Notes under the pieces: generated by a model
The model's database searches: none
What the model was told of the DNA's origin: nothing
What the model saw: only the letters and a program-made list of their open reading frames with translations
Translations under genes and position numbers: made by a program
Origin: Carposina sasakii
Lineage: Eukaryota; Arthropoda; Insecta; Lepidoptera; Carposinidae
DNA length: 64,000 nt
NCBI GenBank assembly: GCA_014607495.2
Contig: CP053161.1
Coordinates: 13,587,115-13,651,114 of the forward strand
Reading direction: 5' to 3'
Shown here: piece after piece, positions 1-9,699 of the stretch
How the letters are laid out: every line of letters starts with the position of its first letter
How positions within the stretch are numbered: the stretch's first letter is position 1

Positions 1-288
1 TACGTAATGAGCTGTCAGCTGTCAACGCTACATCTAAACTCAAAGAAAGTGTATGTGTGAGCACGTGTCGAGCTCGAAACGTCTCATTTCTCGTCCATAT
101 TGGCACTATACCATAAACAGCCTACTCCTTTGCCGGGCGAGCTAGACGCACGCGCGAGATTCCCGCGCGTCGGTCGTGTCGCCAATTTTAAATTGAGAAT
201 ACGTCGTGACATTTCCCCCGCAATTTTTATTTTTTAAAATTAAATGGCGAAGTAATATTGTTAGTTTTTCTGTGTTTTTTTACAATAC

Positions 289-391
289 AATTTTTTTATA
301 TAAAAACAATTTTGAAGTGACTATATAATGCAGTGATGCGGACGTATAATAGCAGTTTCATTAAAGTTTAGTGAATATTCTTTTAATTTCA
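289..391 (+). promoter_or_regulatory. Candidate promoter and non-coding first exon
   Basis: A TATA-like stretch (tttatataaaa, about 293-303) is followed about 30 bases later by gcagtg, similar to an arthropod initiator. The sequence then runs to a consensus 5' splice site, atg|gtaagt, at 391/392. The upstream 200 bases are rich in CpG (gcacgcgcgagattcccgcg). The next matching acceptor on this strand is at 17741, before the start codon of the SLC22-like gene, so this could be that gene's first exon. No transcript evidence is available, and it could belong to another transcript. Confidence 0.3.
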
Positions 392-1261
392 TGGTAAGTT
401 GAATATTTGTAATTATACTCGTATTGTTCATCGAAAAATAATTTCATACTTTTTATCACTATTTTCATAATATATTTACTTCACATGGATATTTAAAAAT
501 AAAGCAAAAAGTCAGGTGTTATTCTAAAAAGGGGGATATTCTATAATTTGCAACCGAAATAGACCCCCGTAATAATGCTTCAGCGCATAATGTTAACATT
601 TTCAGTAACGACATTCAGTCATACATAATACTGTAGCTGCGCATACGTCGGAAGTTATTTCAAAGAGTCCCGTCTCGTAACCCATTGTTTCATTGTGCCA
701 CAATCAAATACAACATTACACCTATCCAAATTATAGGTACAGGTATTATATGACTCAAAGGTCTACATTCTATGCGGACTTCAAACTTTACTGTCTAACG
801 AAGGGCTTCTAAGAATTCACGCGCAAATTTTGAGAACTCTCATAATAGCGATTGCCTACTAATCTATATTTCCTGGGAAAATATATTTTTCGCATCAATA
901 CCTTTGTCCCTTTAATGTTTACAACAAGACCCCGATAAAAATATGCATAGACCCCATGGGGTCTAGAAATCACAGTTTGAGAAGCACTGGTAGGGTCATT
1001 GTCATGCAAAGAACATAAAGTAGAGCATAAATTAGGTACAGTCGGTCAAATATTTAGGACAACAAAAATACAGTTTAAAACCTTACCATTTGCATTTTTA
1101 GGTATAAACTTTAGCTAACTAATGTTATTCTATTAGCTAAGGCACCCTGAACCTAATTGTAATTCTTTTAAAAATCAAAAAAAAAGGCTAGTTTTTTTAC
1201 AGACATACACATACGTATAAAAACACACGGCTGTGTTCTAAAAAATGGAGAACCACAGCCT
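392..1261. other. No gene seen
   Basis: AT-rich sequence with frequent stops in all frames. No domain, repeat end or RNA gene was recognised. If the first exon at 289-391 is real, this is the start of a very long first intron running to 17742. Confidence 0.5.
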
Positions 1262-1348
1262 CATTTAGCCGCAGGTCATCGCCTGTGAGAACACTCCTGA
1301 GTTCCTAGTCGACTCTTAGGGCATGCGCGGAAGGAGATGCAGCTGATA
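1262..1348 (-). repeat. Dispersed repeat B copy
   Basis: Contains the inverse of 'catctccttccgtgcatgtcg' plus the 'gagttcc..agtcgactctta' motif. Other full or partial copies are near 3745-3850, 7680-7800, 24938-25002, 25780-25940, 28012-28078 and 39675-39780. Its class is unknown; no terminal structure is visible. Confidence 0.6.
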
Positions 1349-1350
1349 TA

Positions 1351-1607
1351 TAAGGTCTCTTTAATTAGTGATTATCTTTTGACACGAAACTAGGTAAGTA
1401 ACCAACTATGACTCCACTATGGCTCCGAAATGTTGAAACAAAAAATTTGCTGTTCCATACAATCTCGAATAATTACTGCACTGAAATGTATGGAACAGCA
1501 GATTTTTTTTTTTCAATATTTCGAAGTTGGTCCCATACTTCTTTCAGTTTCTTTTTACCTACCTAGTTTCGTGTCAAAAGATAATCACTAATTTTAAATA
1601 GACCTTA
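1351..1607. mobile_element. MITE family C with TA target duplication
   Basis: Terminal inverted repeats TAAGGTCT...AGACCTTA continue inward as attagtgattatcttttgac and its complement. An inner palindrome carries tgttccatacaatctcgaat / tgtatggaaca. TA flanks both ends (1349-1350, 1608-1609), as in Tc1/mariner-type MITEs. A second copy lies at 6338-6517 and a truncated one at 25018-25195. Confidence 0.75.
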
Positions 1608-2033
1608 TATTATTTTACTGAAGCTCCGCAGGCTTTTTCACTTAATAAACGTGTAAAGAATAAGTTAGTTATATTAACAATTGAGTGAGTTAATAGAAGT
1701 GTGTAAGTTAAAATACTCGTATTACAAGAATTTTGGTAGCGTTTCAGTTTTCATTCCGGCTTCATCAGTTTGACATTTTACATGTTCAATCGTCTGTAGC
1801 TCCTGAACCAGCTGATGAATTTTGTCAGTTTTTGTACTGTTTACATAGGTAAAGCCCATATTATAACCCTGCACTGGAATCAGCCACCTAAGTTATTGCG
1901 ATATCACCGGTGATGGTGGACCGCATGCGGTCAAACTAGGACCATTCTGATCAGAAGAGAGCCCTACACCTACCAAACACTGAATCAGCCAATTTGGCGA
2001 TAGTTTCCAAAAGTGCAGCTATCTCTTAGAATA
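1608..2033. other. No gene seen
   Basis: Unique-looking AT-rich sequence. No recognisable coding or repeat structure. Confidence 0.4.
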
Positions 2034-2043
2034 ATATGTATCA

Positions 2044-2352
2044 TTCACTATGGGTGCGCTCACCACCGGGCCCTACACCCTCCACTGACCCTCGGATATC
2101 AGATCCGAGTTGTTGGCGAAACATACGTAGATTATTAATCTAGTTTTTGATTTCGGAATAGTGCAATGTATTCTTGTATGCTAGGTGCTCGGGTCTGGTT
2201 TCTCGTGGCGATTGTAGTTAGTGCAAGTGCCTGTTTTCGCAGTTATGAGTTATCAGATCCGAGGGTCAGTGGAGGGTGTAGAGCCCGGTGGTGGGCGCTC
2301 CCATAGTGAATGTTTGAACTTCCGAATTGTAACACCTAATACAATTTCATTC
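2044..2352 (+). mobile_element. Stem-loop retroposon, copy 1
   Basis: Outer arms 'accaccgggccctacaccctcc' (near 2060) and their complement (near 2270-2300) fold back on each other around a core with 'gttggcgaaacatacgtagat'. A 3' tail follows: 'tgaacttccgaattgtaacacctaatacaattt'-type sequence. The element is bounded by a perfect 10-bp direct repeat ATATGTATCA (2034-2043 and 2353-2362). A second copy is at 27237-27646. I do not know a named family for it. Confidence 0.7.
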
Positions 2353-2483
2353 ATATGTATCAGTTTGTACTCAACAATAAAATACTTACGATATGATAAA
2401 AAAGGAGGTTTAATTTAACTAAGTCACTTGTATACTAATAGAGCTCATAAAAGCATGCTAAAATTAAAATATGGATCATACTC

Positions 2484-2697
2484 CTTTTTTTTTATATGTT
2501 AAGCGAAAAGCTATATAGATAGCCCACTTAAAGGAACCTACCCACAAAATTTACACAAAAAACAACTCGGGAATATTCATACAATCTTGAAAATTAAACA
2601 TAACGTGATTTCGTATCTCAAATTTTGAAAATAGGTTCTCTATATAGTGGGCTATTTACGTAGTTTTTCGCTTAGCATACCCTTTTGTAACACCCTG
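2484..2697. mobile_element. MITE family D, left end truncated
   Basis: Carries the 'gttaagcgaaaagctat..atagcccac' motif and its inverted copy, and ends in the conserved terminus ...gtaacaccctg|ta. Complete copies are at 32536-32796 and 52269-52528. The left terminus (cagggtgtaac) is missing here. Confidence 0.7.
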
Positions 2698-2879
2698 TAT
2701 AGTTACTTGAGCTGGTACAAATATAGCTACAAGTTTAATATGCATCATCGTGTTCTTTACTGAAAATAACACAAAGCTGCGCAAGTGTTATTCCTAAAGT
2801 AAATAAAGGGCGTAAACAGCTTTATGTCCCTTTGTTATAAACTACATTTGCGTAAATGTACCACTCGGTTTATATTGTC

Positions 2880-3245
2880 TCACTAGTGGACGCCCGCGAC
2901 TCCGAATCTATACATATAATAAAAATGTAACGGGTCGCAGTCTGTACATGGAAGATATATGAGAAAAAATATTATAGGAGACCTTTATCAACGCAATAGT
3001 ACCCAAAACAATGATTTTTGAAATTTTTGTCTGTTTGTCGGTTTGTCTGTTTGTCTATGCGTTTGTGAACGCTAATCTCAGAAACGGCTGAACCGATTTC
3101 GATGCAGTTTTCACGAATATATTGTGACAGGTCCCACTTAACATATAGGCTACTTTTTATCCCGGGAAAATGTATTAATCCCGGATAATTTCGACATTTT
3201 GTTTTTTCTGTAGTCCATGCGGACGGAGTCGCGGGCATCCGCTAG
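2880..3245 (+). mobile_element. Helitron-like element inserted in an older, opposite copy
   Basis: A non-autonomous Helitron-like element runs from TC at 2907 to CTAG at 3242-3245, with the family's sub-terminal palindrome 'gcggacggagtcgcgggc' just before the end. Immediately upstream (2880-2906) is the reversed end 'actagtggacgcccgcgact' of another copy, so one element sits inside or against an inverted relative. The class is inferred from the TC...CTAG termini, A/T target site and hairpin, which are Helitron hallmarks (Lep1-type in Lepidoptera). Confidence 0.65.
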
Positions 3246-3431
3246 TATTTAATAAATTGTTACCTGAAACTGACGCAGTCACTTCACGTGCAGTCTGTTT
3301 TATAATTCCATAGTATTTTATAAACATAACTCTCGTAGCAAAATGAAACAGTGTATTTACTGACAAATGATGAGGCTTTGCCAACAGTTTTATAATTTTA
3401 CTAGCTAATGCCCCCATTAATGCCCCCATTA

Positions 3432-3684
3432 ATTATTATCATCATCACCAGCCTATTGCAGTCCACTGCTGGACGTAGGCCTCCCTCAGGGCACGCCACA
3501 AGACTGCCACGGGTGTATTTACCCATAGTCACCACGCTGGGCAGGCGGGTTGGTGACCGCAGTTTGTATTTTGTGTTGTCAACACGGGAGGCGCCACCTC
3601 CCGGAAACCCTTAATCGCCTCGTACGATACCCACGGGCAAACATGGGGTGGTACGAATTCTACTCTGCCGGTACCACGCGGCCA
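3432..3684 (-). repeat. Dispersed repeat A
   Basis: A 250-bp unit beginning (ATC)n-agcctattgcagtccactgc and ending tctgccggyaccacgcggcc. Read on the minus strand it ends in an (ATG)n tail, as many LINE/SINE 3' ends do. Other copies are at 5405-5670, 5892-6014 (truncated), 6682-6947, 21453-21724, 53380-54148 (interrupted) and 61683-61944. Small fragments lie near 44806-44846 and 47178-47213. Confidence 0.8.
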
Positions 3685-3744
3685 TTAATTATAATCATGT
3701 CATATTTTCATTCATGCTGCTACGTATGCTAATACAGTACTTCA

Positions 3745-5404
3745 TTGGAATACATCAGCTGCATCTCCTTCCGTGCATGTCGTAAGAGTCGACTAAGGAA
3801 CTCGGGTATTCTCTCAGGCGATAAGCTAGCAACCTATCATTGATCATTTACACGCTATGCTAGACGTGACTGTGAGATATCATTTATGATCTTACAGTTC
3901 TGGCAACCCCAAGTCAGTTAAATGTCTTTTATCTGGTTTAAAAGTTAATCCTATATTACCTACTTTATTTATTTCACGCGTGTCAAAATATGTACATCTC
4001 TAGGTACCCCTTATTAATATGACATGATCTCATTAATCTATTTAATGAGTTGGCATTATGTTACTGTTATTAAGGTGATGTAAAATTGCATTTGATACTA
4101 GAAAGAGACTCCAGAAGCCGCGAATACTCGCTAAGTTTGAGTCCTCACGGGTTGGTATGCATCGGGCAAATATGGAGTATAGTATTTTAAATCTCACCCA
4201 ACCGTGTAGAAGCGGTGTAAAAAGACTGCAACGTAACATACCTAGTAAACACGATATCATGTAGGTATTATACAAGGGCGGTCTTTTTCAGGGTAAATCA
4301 TAGAATAACGAGAAATAAACATGCAAGGCACTACACACTTCAACGGTTATATTATTAACTTATTTTTGAAATTAAAAATAGTTATATTGAACAGATTCCC
4401 CAATTAATTTCACTATTCTGTTCTGTATGTCACAAGGAGTATTTTCGTATAAAATTCATCGATAAATTCACGCTTTTTGCACAGATTTGAAATATAATTG
4501 CGGGACAAAAACCAAAACACGTCTTCTTGTTTTGACAGCAGTTGACAAATAGACTATACTTAGAGTAACCCTAATCCGACGATATATAAAGAATACTATT
4601 CTTACTCTAGACCCAATAGTAAGTAACTATGATATTTTCACCTCGTACCTAATGCACCTAGCCTAGCGGCTTCTGGTGTTAGTTTATTTATTGGGCGATA
4701 TAAACTAAACTAATATAAACGTATCTACCCTGAGGGTTCACGACCTCGGGCGCATGATACACAATCGTACTTTAAATAAATATTAATATTATCATACAGA
4801 ACTAACATAATACTAGCTGTAATTAATACATAGATACCTAATAGACCACTGACCATGTAGGCCACAAGTATACAAATCGTTAGACTTCCTATGAAATGTG
4901 AAGATTTTTGACGCGATACTATGTTACTCGTATTATTAACTATATATGTATGTGAGATTCAGGTAGCTGTTGCTATGTATATTATTATACCATAATCTTT
5001 CGCAGATGTCTTGCTAAAAAGAGAAGTTTTTCGCCTTTAAGCTGATACAAAGATTATTTGCATGAATTAGTTTGTGTTGTACTGGCGGCTATAATATGCC
5101 CAACTGTAGAATATCTTCTGTGCTAATACGAGTATTATTTGCCAGTCATTTAGTAGTCAATGTCCTCGAGACCTATTTTATAAAAATAGCTTTCGCCCCA
5201 TTGAGCCAATAAAGATAAGGTAATTAGAATAAATGTTATTATTAAAATATTATCTAGAACCACATGCTTTCTCGTTCATGCTTAACCTAATTTCTTTGGT
5301 AATGTTTAAATCTAGTAAGATTTAAAACATTTTCAGCTAAACTTGAACTAATATACTTACTGTAAATATTGAATGAAAACTTAAAACTGAGATCGAGAAT
5401 GATT
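3745..5404. other. Non-coding, one repeat B copy
   Basis: A repeat B copy occupies about 3745-3850. The remainder is AT-rich with no recognisable gene, RNA or transposon end. Confidence 0.5.
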
Positions 5405-5670
5405 CATCATCATCATCATCATCAGCCTATTGCAGTCCACTGCTGGACGTAGACTTCCCCCAGGGCACGCCACAAGACTGCCATGGGGGTATTTGCCCAT
5501 AGTCACCACGCTGGGCAAGCGGGTTGGTGACCGCAGTTTGTATTTTGGACTATGTTGTCAACACGGGAGGCGCTGCTGCCCACCTCCCGGAAACCCTTAA
5601 TCGCCTCGTACGATACCCACGGGCAGACATGGGGTGGTATGAATTCTACTCTGCCGGCACCACGCTGCCA
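5405..5670 (-). repeat. Dispersed repeat A
   Basis: Near full-length copy preceded by (CAT)6-type microsatellite sequence. It ends 'ccggcaccacgctgcc'. Confidence 0.8.
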
Positions 5671-5756
5671 TGATTACTCAACAGTTACCGCGTTAATATC
5701 TTTCAGGAATTGAAACTTAATATAGAATTTTAAGATTTGTAAATATAAAACCATAT

Positions 5757-5876
5757 AGAGGGGTAAGCACGAACCTCTCGATAGTCCGTAACGCTATCGT
5801 CAAACTGTCAAATCACATTGATTTTGCTAGCGAGTCGCTAGCGTTACGCCGCGTAAAAAGGTTCGTGCTTATCCCA
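5757..5876. mobile_element. Short MITE, about 120 bp
   Basis: Inverted ends ggggtaagcacgaacct / aggttcgtgcttatccc enclose 'cgatagtccgtaacgct...tagcgttacgccgcg', which also pairs. A close copy is at 28100-28216, and a rearranged relative at about 39790-39930. Confidence 0.75.
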
Positions 5877-5891
5877 CTACATATAGAATAT

Positions 5892-6014
5892 TCATCATCA
5901 TCAGCCTATTGCAGTCCACTGCTGGACGTAGGCCTCCCCCGGGGCACGCCACAAGACTGCCATGGGGGGTATTTGCCCATAGTCACCACGCTGGGCAGGC
6001 GGGATGGTGACCGT
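5892..6014 (-). repeat. Dispersed repeat A, truncated
   Basis: Only the half next to the (ATC)n end is present. It stops at 'gcgggatggtgaccg'. Confidence 0.75.
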
Positions 6015-6337
6015 ATATAGAATATTATTGGTAACATATTATATTCCCAAGTCCCTGAGTAATAAACCTAGATACGTCGTGCGTACTCCACCATCCAAAA
6101 ATATTGTATCAATAGTTACATACTTATTATACCTATATTATATTCTCTTCATTTAATTTCATAAAATTAGCATTTTTGTTTGAAATATTTAACCTTAAAC
6201 TTGTCAAAACACCGTTTTAAGTTTAACATTCCGAATACAAAGTTGTTGACTCAGCTGCTGCTGAAGCGTGAACGTGAATAACGTCATTTGGTTTTACAGA
6301 CAATGTTTGATCACTATTTATATGTTAATTAGGTATA

Positions 6338-6517
6338 TAAGGTCTTTCCGAAGTTAGTGATTTGATGTTCCATACATTTCAGTGCAGTAATAAAATTATT
6401 CGAGATTGTATGGAACAGCTGATTTTTTTTCACTATTACTGAGTAGGTCCCATAGTGAAAGTTGTTTCTTTTTACCTTTCGTGTCAAAAGATAATCACTA
6501 ATTTTGAAAAGACGTTA
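6338..6517. mobile_element. MITE family C, second copy
   Basis: Termini TAAGGTC / GACGTTA with flanking TA on both sides. The inner motif tgttccatacatttcagtgca is shared with 1351-1607. It is shorter than that copy through a deletion in the left arm. Confidence 0.7.
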
Positions 6518-6681
6518 TATATGATTATAATAAAATAATAAAGTTTGTCATATTGTAGCCTATACCTATACGTCCATAAACATAGGGTTGTATTCACGAA
6601 ACGGGGTAGCCAGTAGTGCAGGATCATGTAGGACATTCCACAGCCACGTTTAGAAAAGCGGACATAGATATAAAACATCTT

Positions 6682-6947
6682 CTTCTTCTTCTTCTTCAGC
6701 CTATTGCAGTCCACTGCTGGACGTAGGCCGCCCCCAGGGCACGCCACAAGGCTACTGCCGCAGGGGGGTTTTGCCCATAGTCACCACGCTGGGAAGGTGT
6801 GTTGGTGACCGCAGTTTGTATTTTGGACTATGTTGTCAACACGGGAGGCGCTGCTGCCCACCTCCCGGAAACCCTTAATCGCCTCGTACGATACCCACGG
6901 GCAGACATGGGGTGGTACGAATTCTACTCTGCCGGCACCACGCGGCC
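6682..6947 (-). repeat. Dispersed repeat A with (TTC)n end
   Basis: Same unit as 5405-5670, but the simple repeat at the tail end is (TTC)n rather than (ATC)n. This suggests the tail mutates or is copied imprecisely. Confidence 0.8.
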
Positions 6948-8049
6948 AATACTTGTATTGAAATTGGCCGGTAGTCAATTTATACCTATACGAGTACAAC
7001 ATGCACGAATGAAGGAGATACAGCTGATGTATTGAAGCCCCGCATCAGTACAGGCTTATTAAAATGTATTGAAATTTTGTTTTGCGCTTTACATTATCGG
7101 CTCCGGCTTACGTTGTCCATTGTCTGACAAGTAAATACCATTATTTATATAATAAATCAAGCCGACTTTTATATTGTTAAAGAATATATTTATCATACAG
7201 CAGCTATTACTTACAAAGATATATAGGTACAAGCCGACGCACTCGGTTTTGTTCTTTGTATTGAATTAAATTTCACATAAATATACAAGTGTTGATCAAT
7301 TGTTAATTAATTTCTTTCACCTTATTGTCTATAGAGATATAAATACATAGGTGATATATTAAATATTACAAAGCATTAAAAGATTTATACACGAAAACAT
7401 ATAAACATTCTGATTTAATTATTTTTATGTGGAAAGTAATAAATAGCCCATTCATAATAACATGATATGGCGTTCCGACGTGAAAGATGTTTTTGTTTTT
7501 GAATCTGATAATAAACTTTTCGATTAATTGAATAACTAATTTCTTTAGACAATATGTAATTATCTGACTATTGAATAGTTGTTGAAGAATGAAGAACTAT
7601 TTAGTTGTATGATAAGCAGTTTAGTTGTGTAATAGTGAAAAATTCTAGCTATATCTATCTAAATTCATCACTAGAATACTCGTACATCAGCTGTATCTCC
7701 TTCCGTACATGTCGTAAGAGTCGAATAAGGAAGTCGAGCATTCTCTCAGGCTATAAGCTAGCAATATGTCTCTGATTGTTAATATCTGACCTCGCTAGGA
7801 TAAACGTGGCTATAGGGTCTCTTTTTAGGTTCTTGTGATTTGGGCTACCTAATTTCTTGAATACAGCCATTATGATCGTAAGATTAATTCACAAACAAAG
7901 AAAATCGATTGAAAACTGACGTAATAACCGATGAAATGCCGCAGTTACAGAGGGGCTTGCACAACTGCATAATATACAATGGGTGTTTTCCCACCAGACG
8001 ATATGACCACGACAACGACACGACCAGGCCTTTTGTGGTAGCAGCTTAT
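6948..8049. other. Non-coding, one repeat B copy
   Basis: A repeat B copy is at about 7680-7800. The rest is AT-rich with no gene recognised. Short ORFs here lack any domain signature and overlap repeats. Confidence 0.5.
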
Positions 8050-8420
8050 ATAAGTATTATGGGTCACGTTAATCATCATCATCTTCCTGCCCTGTTCCCA
8101 TTTATTTGGGGTCGGCGCAATATGTTCTTTTCTTTCATTCATCCCTATTATCCGTCATCTCATTGCTCACTCCCAGTACACGCATATCCTCACTCACACA
8201 GTCCTACCAACACTTTTTTGGTCTATCTCTTCCTTTATATCCACGCTCATGCACAACGCTCTCTGTAAAATATGCCTTTCATCCCGTCGCTTTACATGCC
8301 CGTACCAAGACAGACGGTTACTTCGTAACTTGTCTGTGATCGGTGCAACTTTCAGACTTCCTCTCATATACTAATTTCTTATTTTATCTATTCTTGTAAC
8401 TTCACATATCCATCTCAACA
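8050..8420 (-). mobile_element. 3' end of a LINE, probably RTE-like
   Basis: On the minus strand the sequence encodes a degenerate relative of the C-terminal region common to RTE-type LINEs (W-Y-G-H-V-K-R-R-D followed by a basic stretch). A short 3' tail 'gggcaggaagatgatgatga' ends in an (ATG)n run at 8067-8076. No reverse-transcriptase core is present, so this is a 5'-truncated dead copy. Identification rests on the GHVxRRD motif plus the tail. Confidence 0.55.
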
Positions 8421-8754
8421 TTCTCATATCGCTTACATGCATTTGATTTATGAGTCAATTTAATATTGTTGAGTTATGGGTCAATTTAATATTGATTGTT
8501 AATACTGTTAATTTTTAGATTTTGGTTACGTTGATTAGTGGGCTGTCATGTTAATTAATTAGTCACGTTATAGTAGTTAGTATAGAGGTCGATGTATATC
8601 CGCAGTAGTACTTATTTATATTTATTTGTCCTGTGCCGATGCGGGTCCTATACGGATGCGGGGCTAAACTAGGAACTGTACTGTGGTAGCGTGAACTGCA
8701 GGATCACAACGGAGATGCCACAGCCACGTTTCAGACGTACCTACTTAAATGATA

Positions 8755-8925
8755 AGTGATGATGATGATGATGTCCTCCACGACGTGTCCGTCGACGGAA
8801 ACACCTAGTCAGTTCCTGGCGTGTGCATGGATATGACTCGCGAAACCGAACTTGGTCTTAAACGTGCGGCCGCATAAGTTGCACTGTACCTGCCCGTTTA
8901 CATTGTACGTGTAGCTGTAAATGAT
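8755..8925 (-). mobile_element. LINE 3' remnant encoding a C2H2 finger
   Basis: The minus strand reads VQCNLCGRTFKTKFGFASHI, a C-X2-C-X12-H-X3-H zinc finger, closed by a stop a few codons later. A short 3' stretch and an (ATC)n tail at 8759-8773 follow. A finger at the extreme C-terminus before a simple-repeat tail is typical of several insect non-LTR elements. No upstream ORF remains, so a host zinc-finger gene is unlikely. Confidence 0.45.
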
Positions 8926-9333
8926 AAATAACAAGTTACTAGCTCATATCCTAAAAGAACGCCCCCGAGTTCCTGAGTAAACACACGTCATGCAGCTGAT
9001 TTTTTCTAGTTTAGCCCCGGACGAGTATCAGCATAGAGGACTAAGATCCTTTCAGCTGTTTTGTAAAGAAAGCAAAGATGTAGTATAGGTATATAATACT
9101 ACTTTCCATTTGCTTCCATTGTTTAACATTTCCGAATGATTACGACCACTCATTATCATCAGTATTACAAACATTAAGGCTGTTGACTGTATTATAACTA
9201 TTTATAATAATATTTTACGAGAAAAGAGATCGGAGGAGGAAATTATAATAACAGGTTCTATTGAATTTAGCTCTAAAGCTTTATTTTAGTATCTTTGTAA
9301 TTCTAATTATACATATATACATATATATGTATA
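8926..9333. other. No gene seen; TA-rich target of LTR element
   Basis: AT-rich sequence ending in an alternating 'acatatatacatatatatgta' tract into which the LTR retrotransposon inserted. Confidence 0.5.
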
Positions 9334-9699
9334 TGTCGCAATCGAGCAATTTCCGGAACGCCAGTGTCGCCATCTGGTGGCACTAGATAGAGTTTGTGGC
9401 GCGCGCGTTGTCGTGGTCGGCGAGGGTAGACTTCATTACTTGCTTGGAGACCTCGGCGACCGGTGTACGCGATAGCTACAGAAACTATCCCGCGTTCTAG
9501 TTCTATCCATGTGTGTATAAGCTTACCTACTATTCAACTGTGTACCTAACGTGATAAGTGATTATAATTTAATTAGGAGTACGTTTGTTTTCTTCATTCG
9601 ACATCACCCACTTCAGCCCACAGTTCTGAGGAATTCAAGATGGACGGAAATAATCATGCTTCACCTCCATCTCCTCAAGAAGACCATCCTGTCCCGTTA
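9334..9699 (+). repeat. 5' LTR
   Basis: Begins TGTCGCAATCG and ends CCCGTTA. The end was fixed by where similarity to the 3' copy stops. It contains a CpG-rich first third and, at its 3' end, the gag start codon (9640) with the first 20 codons of the ORF. No clear TATA box or polyadenylation signal was identified within it. Confidence 0.9.

Noticed and set aside
8783..8925. Host zinc-finger gene exon
   Set aside because: A single finger followed at once by a stop and an (ATC)n tail, with no upstream coding sequence, fits a LINE 3' end better.
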